From contig NC_063022.1 in assembly GCF_020509005.1 (NCBI RefSeq), positions 1,488,001-1,552,000 of the forward strand: 64,000 nt of DNA, written 5' to 3'. The notes beneath the pieces are model-generated. The model did no database searches, had not been told where the DNA came from, and worked only from the letters and a program-made list of their open reading frames with translations. Both the position numbers and the translations under genes were made by a program. Of this stretch, positions 58,391 through 64,000 are shown piece by piece. Origin of the DNA: Fulvia fulva (Eukaryota; Ascomycota; Dothideomycetes; Mycosphaerellales; Mycosphaerellaceae). Position 1 is the stretch's first letter; each line of letters begins with the position of its first letter.

Positions 58391-61300
58391 TTCCTAGGAC
58401 AGAAAGAGCATGAGATTGAGAGACACGGAACGTAAGAGACGGTAACAGACTATAGTGAGGAGCTTAAGATATCGGCATGCGTACTAGATAAGCAATAGCT
58501 AGCTGTATACCCTCATATAGTGTTACCCGTAATGATATAATAGAGAAAGGCTCGAGGCCTTATAGATTCTGCTTCTACCTCTCTCTTTCTTAACTAGAAA
58601 TTTATACGCAAATACACAATACCCCTGAACCCTTTAACGCAAAGCCGACGACTAACACTGGGAGATGGAACGGCTACTACGCGGCAGATTACACACGCGG
58701 CCCCTATAGACGTAGTCATAGGCGATCATTACGAGCAAATGTTATGCTACGTCACCGACCTCGAATACGACATCGTCTTTGGCCTACCGTAGCTTATAGC
58801 GCACAACCCAAACATCTTCTAGGAGATAGGCGAGGTGGCATTCAGGTCGGATTACTGCTTTGGTCACTGTCTACAGAATAAGACACCGACAACAGTGCAA
58901 TCCCTAAACCACCGCGAGAAGAAGAAGCAGGCACTAGTACGGTACGGACTAGAGCCCTTTACTAGAGATGTAGCGAGCTTTATAGTAGGAGGGGCAGAGC
59001 TGAATGTCTTATCATATGACCTGGAAGACATAGACGATGAAGAAGTGGACTACTAGGGCGTTTCTTAACGCGCGTAGGGGATGTACGCGCACCGGCCTAG
59101 GGCTGAGTGCTTCTACATTATGCCCACTAGGCGTAAGAGCGACGGCGGAGAGCTTAAGCTAAGTGTAATGGCTGCTAATGATCTAGACCAATTCTTGAAC
59201 AAGCAGTTCAATCACAACCCGAAGGAGAAGTTGCCGCTAATGTACTACGATATTGCGGACGCTTTCTTAGCTAAGGATTATGAAGGACTCCCACCTCACC
59301 GACTAGGCGTAGATCATAAGATTCACATTAAGCCTGATAGTCTATAAGAGCCACTATACCGCAAGCCCTACGGCCTAGCTAAGAAGGAGAACGAGGCAGT
59401 TAAGAAATGGCTAGACGAGCAAACATCTAAAGGGAAGGTGCGGAAAGTAGGGTAAAAGACGAACCAGTCTCCTGCACTAGTGCTAGTAGTACGTAAGCCT
59501 AGAGGTGGGCTGCGTGTTTGTATCGACTACAGAGGATTGAATGCGATCACTATCAAGAACCGGTATCCGATTCCCTTGATATAAGAGACGCTTAACCGTA
59601 TATACGGTAAGAAGTACTTTATAAAGCTAGACATTGTAGCAGCCTTTAACAAGTTACGGATAGCTGAAGGGTACGAGTGGTTGACAGCGTTTGCGACACG
59701 ATACGGCATCTACGAGTGTCTAGTGTTGCCATTCGGCTTGTGCAACGGACCAGTATCGTTCCAATTATACATCAACAAGGTCTTATAAGAACACCTAGAC
59801 GACTTTGTGTCGGCCTACCTGGATGACGTACTTATCTTCAGTGACACCTTAGAGGAGCACATTGAACACGTGCGGAAGGTTCTTACTAAGCTACGCGATG
59901 CAGGACTTATAGTAGACATCGACAAAAGCGAATTCTACTAACAGAAGGTGAAGTATCTTAGGCTAATTATAACCCCTAACGGCATCGAGATGGACCCCGA
60001 GAAACTCGAATGTATTCAGACATAGGAAGCTCCTAAGAACCTGAAGGATGTCTAGGCCTTCCTTGGATTTGCCAACTTCTATAGGCGATTCATCGAAGCA
60101 TTTTCGCGCATAGCTGCTCCTCTCACAAACCTGACCAAGTCGGACGGACTAAGCAATCACAAGAACAGAAGGATTCAATGGTCACTAGATTGCCAACGAG
60201 CCTTTGACAATTTGAAAGCTGCGTTTAGCAAAGCCGGCATGCTCGCACATTACGTGCTAGGTAGGGAAACAGTAATAGAGACAGATTCTTTAGATTTTGT
60301 GAACGCCGGCGTGCTTTCGCAGTATGACGAGAATGGTGTGCTACATCCTATGGCCTTCTACTCGAAGAAGTTGAGTCCACAGGAGTGCAATTATGAAATC
60401 TATGATAAGGAACTGTTAGCTATCATCAAGGCTTTTGAGGAATAGAGACCCGAGCTCGCCTACGAGGCAGATAATAAGGACTTATAGCTAGTCAAGATTT
60501 ACACCGACCATAAGAACCTGGAATACTTCATGACGACAAAGTAGCTAAATCGGCGACAAGCGCGTTGGGCTGAGTTCTTGTCACAGTTCAACTTCAAGAT
60601 AATATACCGTCTAGGACTTTAAGGTACAAAGCCAGACAGCCTGACGAGACGTAGCTAGGACCTTCCGTAGGGGGTGGACGACCCTCGGAACTAGCATCAG
60701 CATCAGACATTGCTGCCTCCTAAGCGATTCCTTAAGATCGCCTTACTATAGGCAATAGTAGAAGATGCGCCGGAAGAAGAGGAACTAGTACCGCTAAACC
60801 CTAAAGCTAAAGAGTTTATGCCTACAGAACGAGATACGCCTACTAAACAACCGGCGACGCGTGAAAGTCAGCGGGAAGCCGAACTCGAGTATCGAATGTC
60901 GACGGCGTACGTAACCGATAACGAGCTCAAGACCGCGATTAAGGACCTATAGAAAGACCGCACTCCTACACTGCTATAGAGAGCGAAGATTCACCTAGCA
61001 CACTACAAAGTAGATAGCGACCTGCTATATGTTCGAAACTAATACGACGGCTAGAGCTTATAGGTACCAAATGACCAAGCTTTATAGACTAGGATAATCA
61101 AGATAAACTATGACGCTCTAGCAGTAGGCCATCTAGGACGAGCTCGCACTTATAAACTCGTAGCACGTGAATTCTACTGGCCTAGATTAGCGAGATCCGT
61201 GCGCAGATACACCGCGAATTGCCGCACCTGCCGTACAACAAAATCTCTGCACTCCTAGCCACTAGGATTACTACAGCCACTTCCTGTTCCAGATCGGCCT

Positions 61301-62560
61301 TGGAAATACATTGTAGTCGACTTCGTTGTCGGACTCCTAGACAGCACTCTTGACGGTATAGTCTATAACAACATTATGACCGTCACTAACAGGCTCACTA
61401 AGGAAGTCGAGCTGATCCCTATTGGCGTAATGACAGCATAGAATGCGGCAAGGCTTTTCCTTAAACATGTGTTCTGTCGGCGCGGGTTTCCTAACACTAT
61501 TATATCAGACCGTAGCAAGCAGTAGGTTGCTACCTTCTAGAAGAAACTCTACAAGATGCTCCGTACAAATCGCAAGCTAAGTTCTTCGTATCACCTAGAA
61601 ACTGATAGACAGTTAGAACGCACTAACTAGGCGATAGAACAGTATCTCCGTATATTCACTAACGAGGCATAGGATGACTAGGCAGAATGGCTGTGCCTTG
61701 CTCAGTTCGCGATCAACAATCACCTGTCTAAGACTACTAGTGTGTCGCCGTTCTACGCTACCTTAGGATACAACCCTGAGTTCATAGAGCGAGTTGACCT
61801 GAACGCTAGAAAGGAGGGAGGACTGACCACTCTCTAGCGACTAGACGCGCGATCAGCAGAAACCTTTGTACGTCGAATTTGCGAGCTTCATAAACACCTT
61901 TAAGAGAATATACGAATGTCACAAGCTCTCTAAGTAGAGGCAGCAAACCGCTACCGAAGCATTCCTCTAGACTATAAGGTGGGTGATTAGGTGTATCTTA
62001 GCACCAAGAACATCCGTACGACTCGACTATCTAAGAAGCTGGATAGGAGATATGCCGGCCCTTACCAGATTACGGAAGTTATGCTAGCCAGACTCTCTTA
62101 TCGACTGAAACTATTAGACGCTCTAGTAGGACTTGATAACTGCTTCCACACCTCACTACTACAACGAGCCGACCACCCCGATTTCCCACTACTTAAAGGG
62201 CAGCATCTGGCGCCGCTACTACCGATAACTATCGAACCTGACACCACCGAGGCTGATATAGCAGCCGATATAGTGGCAGCACCTACGCACATATACGAGG
62301 TAGAAAAGATCCTTGACATATATACCCGTAAGCGGGCAGGCAAGGTGAAGAAGGGGCATAAGCGCAAAGTAGATATATAGTACAAGGTGAAATGGGCTAG
62401 ATATCAGAACGAGGAGGATGGTAAGACCTAGTAACCTATAGAGGACATGCTTAAACACGCAGCCGCCGCTATTGTAGACTTTCACTATAACCGGCCGGAG
62501 TTGTCTACGCCTATAGGCTTCGTAGCTCCATCTGACTAGTCCCTACTAGCCACTGAGATA
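58391..62560 (+). pseudogene. Ty3-2 pol relic (protease, RT, RNase H, integrase, chromodomain)
   Basis: RT has [20 protein letters not shown] near 59,480-59,540 and [10 protein letters not shown] around 59813-59842. RNase H is open at 60212-60445 ([20 protein letters not shown]). Integrase has GHLGRARTYKLVAREFYWPR near 61,130-61,190, CRTCRTTK near 61,225 and the first catalytic Asp in VVDFVVGLLD near 61,315-61,345. A chromodomain-like end follows at about 62,296-62,480 (YEVEKILDIY, YKVKWARYQNEEDGK). Several TAG/TAA codons interrupt it. Confidence 0.85.
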
Positions 62561-62955
62561 CTCGGGCTCAACTCGATCAGGGTCATTCCGAAAGACACCG
62601 TCACGAATAAGTCGCCTCGAGCCTTGCCTCTAATAGAATCTGCTCCGTACATATTCGATACTCGAGTGGAGCCTACAGAGCCTATAATAATACCCAACTT
62701 TAGTCATAAGGATCATACGCGAGTGCGAGCCGAAGACAGACTTAGATCTAGGGCAAGCTAGCTAACTAGGCAACATGTTTCTCGAAGGAAGCCGGTCGAG
62801 GATAGTCTTAATAGAGCGAATGCGATGTTATCGGATGACGATAGGGCACTAGAGGATGTTTCGGCGTTCGCGCGATTATGGAGCTCGACAGGCAAGTGGC
62901 CTCACAAGGTGAATAACGCTCAGAGGACTAAGGCGTGTTTTAGGAGGGGGGGTAC

Positions 62956-63139
62956 TGTCACGGGCAGCCCGCGACCCCTCACTATAGCTACGTCGGCCCG
63001 GCTGAACCGCGGACCTTCTGCATCGGGTTAGCGCGGCTTGGCTTTGCTTTATAACTTCGCCGCGCCTCGCGCTCCTCTTTCGTAGCTTCGTAGAACAACA
63101 ACTATCTCATTCGGACCCTATAGTACGCGCGCCCTTACA
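62956..63139 (+). repeat. 3' LTR of Ty3-2 (184 bp)
   Basis: Begins TGTCACGGGC and ends GCCCTTACA; pair of 55918-56101. Confidence 0.92.
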
Positions 63140-64000
63140 TTACGGAAAGCTAAACAGAATATAGCATTATACTAGAGGCTCACTACGTCTATATAGGGGG
63201 CGGACTTCCGGTAGTTACGACTTCTATATACGGCTATTATACGGCCAGTCCTTACCTATAGTACCTAAGTGTAGTCCTTAGGCGAGAGGGCCTACCTATC
63301 GAAGGGACTTGTCGCGCCGCTAGCGAAGATCTAAAACTAATGCCTAAGGAAGGTCACCGGGGCATATAAGTCGATACTAACGAGGATACTTAAGTACGAG
63401 ACCGCTATACCGCCGATCGACCTATATATCTAGGGACTACGGACCTCCTACTTAGGCAAGTCGGTATAGTACCTAGTACAGAAGGTCATCGCTAGTATAG
63501 TCGTAAGGGCCCGCGAATTAGTACTAGCGTATAGGGGCATTCGACCCGGAAACGAGCCGAACTACCGGGTAAGGGACGAATAGCTAGTAATATAATAGGA
63601 AGGTAAGAAATCGTTTATAGAGCAACTATAGAAAGAGAGGTGGAACAACTAGGTTATAGGGTATAGTAGACGCCCTTAGCTAGCGGGACAACCTAAGGAA
63701 TAGTTAGCTACAAAATCCGCGGTCAAGTACCCCCCGAAGCTTATCTACTACCGCCTTACGAGGGTATAGAGTAGTATAGTAACCTAACTACGAAGCGAAC
63801 ATATCGGCCTCTAGGGGTACCTATTATAGAGGAAGGTTCTAGGATACACGAATACTAGCTACCCCTACGGCTATCGCTCCTAGAACGTACGGTACGTACT
63901 CCTTATCTGTCCGAGGTAGTCGCTAGGAAGGGGGGAGTAGATAGTAAAGGCGAGGAACCGGACGATTAGGGCACTTCTTAACAACGCTAAGGACCTACGG
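63140..64000 (+). mobile_element. LINE-A copy 3, continuation beyond Ty3-2
   Basis: Starts with the right TSD TTACG (63140-63144) and continues the RT C-terminal side of LINE-A. It aligns, inverted, to about 22,440-23,290 of copy 1. The 3' end lies outside the window. Confidence 0.88.

Larger units (their letters stand above)
55918..63139 (+). mobile_element. Ty3-2: Ty3/gypsy chromovirus with 184-bp LTRs, youngest visible insertion
   Basis: This 7.2-kb element is bounded by TGT...ACA LTRs of 184 bp and a perfect 5-bp TSD. A polypurine tract (AGGAGGGGGGG) sits just before the 3' LTR. gag and pol relics are readable on the plus strand with many TAG stops, yet CpA and TpG are still frequent, so it is less mutated than its surroundings. 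Confidence 0.93.

Noticed and set aside
21521..64000. Possible mitochondrial or foreign AT-rich DNA
   Set aside because: CpG is abundant and the skew is a specific loss of CpA/TpG over nuclear retroelement domains, as RIP produces.

Overview
The window is nuclear DNA of a filamentous ascomycete. The evidence is short 48-61 nt spliceosomal introns, a Zn(II)2Cys6 regulator, a fungal siderophore gene set, and retroelements carrying the C-to-T scars of repeat-induced point mutation (RIP), which points to Pezizomycotina. A Dothideomycete is plausible, but I cannot fix the genus from sequence alone.

Region 1 (1-16,859) reads as a hydroxamate siderophore cluster. It holds the start of an NRPS of the SidD/NPS6 type (minus strand, running off the left edge), a SidI-like acyl-CoA ligase, a divergent SidA-like N-hydroxylase, a full-length ABCB-type transporter, a SidF-like hydroxyornithine acyltransferase and a MaoC/hydratase-2 enzyme. 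The ligase, acyltransferase and hydratase end in AKL, AKL and SRL, which are peroxisomal PTS1 signals. Together they could make and transfer an acyl group such as anhydromevalonyl to N5-hydroxyornithine in peroxisomes before NRPS assembly and export. Three exact matches to the iron-repressor GATA consensus ATCWGATAA lie in intergenic DNA, two of them in the divergent promoters.

Region 2 (17,546-20,316) is one Zn(II)2Cys6 transcription factor gene with three exons. About 1.2 kb of apparently gene-free DNA separates it from region 3.

Region 3 (about 21,520-64,000) is RIP-degraded, nested transposon DNA without an intact gene. In order it contains: Tad-type LINE family A copy 1; three other LINE relics (B, C, D); LINE-A copy 2 inserted in LINE-D with a 14-bp target-site duplication (TSD); a deleted Fot1/pogo element, also in LINE-D; an orphan retroelement gag relic; a Copia relic split by a Ty3 chromovirus (519-bp LTRs); and LINE-A copy 3, itself split by a second Ty3 chromovirus (184-bp LTRs, TSD TTACG). 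CpA and TpG are nearly or wholly absent in the oldest parts, so ATG codons are rare and tryptophan and glutamine codons have become stops.
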